Shown piece after piece: positions 13,411 through 13,872 of a DNA stretch of 13,872 nt; position 1 is the stretch's first letter; every line of letters starts with the position of its first letter. The stretch comes from UBA11606 sp039815945 (lineage in GTDB: Bacteria; Actinomycetota; Acidimicrobiia; Acidimicrobiales; Aldehydirespiratoraceae), in NCBI GenBank assembly GCA_039815945.1, contig JBCBYI010000109.1, positions 1-13,872 on the forward strand, in the 5' to 3' direction. Under the pieces are notes generated by a model. It was not told the DNA's origin. It made no database searches and was given only the letters and a program-made list of their open reading frames with translations. Position numbers and translations under genes: made by a program.

Positions 13411-13872
13411 GCCTGCCGTCCTTCCTGCGCGTTCTGGACTTCGAGGTGGGTGCCGGTGACGTCGAGGAAGACGTCGTCGAGGGTCGGGGTGCGGAGGCTG
13501 AGCTCTCGCACGGAGATGCCGGCGTTGCCGAGGGCGAGGGCGATCGGGCTGAGCGCCTGGCTGCCCCGCTCGGTGCCGACCCGGATCTCGTCACCGAACA
13601 CGTCGACGCCGCCGAGACCATCGATGCCGTCGAGCACGGCCTTGGCCGCCAGCGGATCACCGTCGACGACGGCGGTGACGACGTCGGTGCCGATCGAGCG
13701 CTTGAGCTCGGCTGGCGTGCCCTCGGCGACGATGCGGCCGGCGTTGATGATGCCGACCCGATCGGCGAGCTCGTCGGCCTCTTCGAGGTATTGGGTGGTC
13801 AAGAAGAGGGTGAGGCCGATCTCGCGGTTGAGACGGCGCACCTCCTCCCACACCCGGAGGCGGCTGGGCGGG
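13407..13872 (-). CDS. ABC transporter ATPase, DrrA type (partial)
   Basis: The window ends inside this gene; the C-terminal 154 residues are visible. They start after Walker B, in the D-loop PPSRLRVWEEVRRL, then LFLTTQYLEEADELAD, the switch region. The switch position is Q instead of the usual H, a known feature of the DrrA (daunorubicin/antibiotic export) branch. The last 75 or so residues form the extra C-terminal (DUF4162-type) domain, ending in PTLDDVFLDVTGTHLE, another DrrA trait. The protein would hydrolyse ATP to drive the permease encoded 3'. The stop overlaps the permease ATG by 4 nt (ATGA). Walker A, signature and Walker B lie outside the window. Confidence 0.92.
   Translation of the reverse strand, partial: PPSRLRVWEEVRRLNREIGLTLFLTTQYLEEADELADRVGIINAGRIVAEGTPAELKRSIGTDVVTAVVDGDPLAAKAVLDGIDGLGGVDVFGDEIRVGTERGSQALSPIALALGNAGISVRELSLRTPTLDDVFLDVTGTHLEVQNAQEGRQA

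Overview
The window is GC-rich chromosomal DNA from a high-GC Gram-positive bacterium, most likely an actinomycete (Actinomycetota). The evidence is strong G/C bias at third codon positions, GTG starts, an FmdB-type zinc ribbon followed by an SAF-domain protein, a DXS with the NDNGRSYAPTV motif, and DrrA/DrrB-type transporter genes. Several starts have a TANNNT box 6-8 nt upstream, as expected for leaderless mRNAs in this phylum. A lysine-free acidic lipoprotein and other weakly supported impressions would fit an aquatic Acidimicrobiia, but the lineage below phylum is inference. There is no tRNA, rRNA, CRISPR, insertion sequence or phage gene; the content is housekeeping and nearly gap-free.

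Layout, left to right. (1) plsY (glycerol-3-phosphate acyltransferase, minus strand) is divergent from a small FmdB-type zinc-ribbon protein and an SAF/CpaB-like membrane protein (plus strand). (2) The SAF gene meets uppP (undecaprenyl-diphosphatase) head to head, with stop codons abutting. uppP is the last of a minus-strand series tldD-pmbA-uppP; tldD and pmbA form the two-subunit zinc metalloprotease pair. (3) Divergent from tldD is a PAP2-family membrane phosphatase whose 3' end overlaps dxs, the first enzyme of the MEP isoprenoid pathway. (4) dxs converges on an acidic lipoprotein of unknown function, preceded by an NfuA-type Fe-S carrier gene, both on the minus strand. (5) A 185-bp gap with a coding-like fragment separates nfuA from a Uup-type ABC-F ATPase gene (minus), which is divergent from an SGNH/GDSL hydrolase (plus). 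(6) The SGNH gene converges, with a 53-bp overlap, on an ABC-2 permease gene that is translationally coupled to a DrrA-type ATPase gene cut by the right edge.

How the genes connect. Several act on membrane lipids: plsY starts phospholipid synthesis, dxs feeds isoprenoid precursors to undecaprenyl carriers, uppP recycles the carrier, and the PAP2 protein probably removes a phosphate from, or transfers a head group to, a lipid. NfuA could supply Fe-S clusters to IspG/IspH of the MEP pathway. These links follow from known family roles; nothing in the window shows co-regulation. I do not see a convincing new multi-gene system. The most distinctive signals are the repeated leaderless-type start architecture, an FmdB zinc ribbon that has lost one cysteine, a lysine-free lipoprotein, a coding-like orphan fragment, and symmetric elements in the tldD/PAP2 intergenic region.
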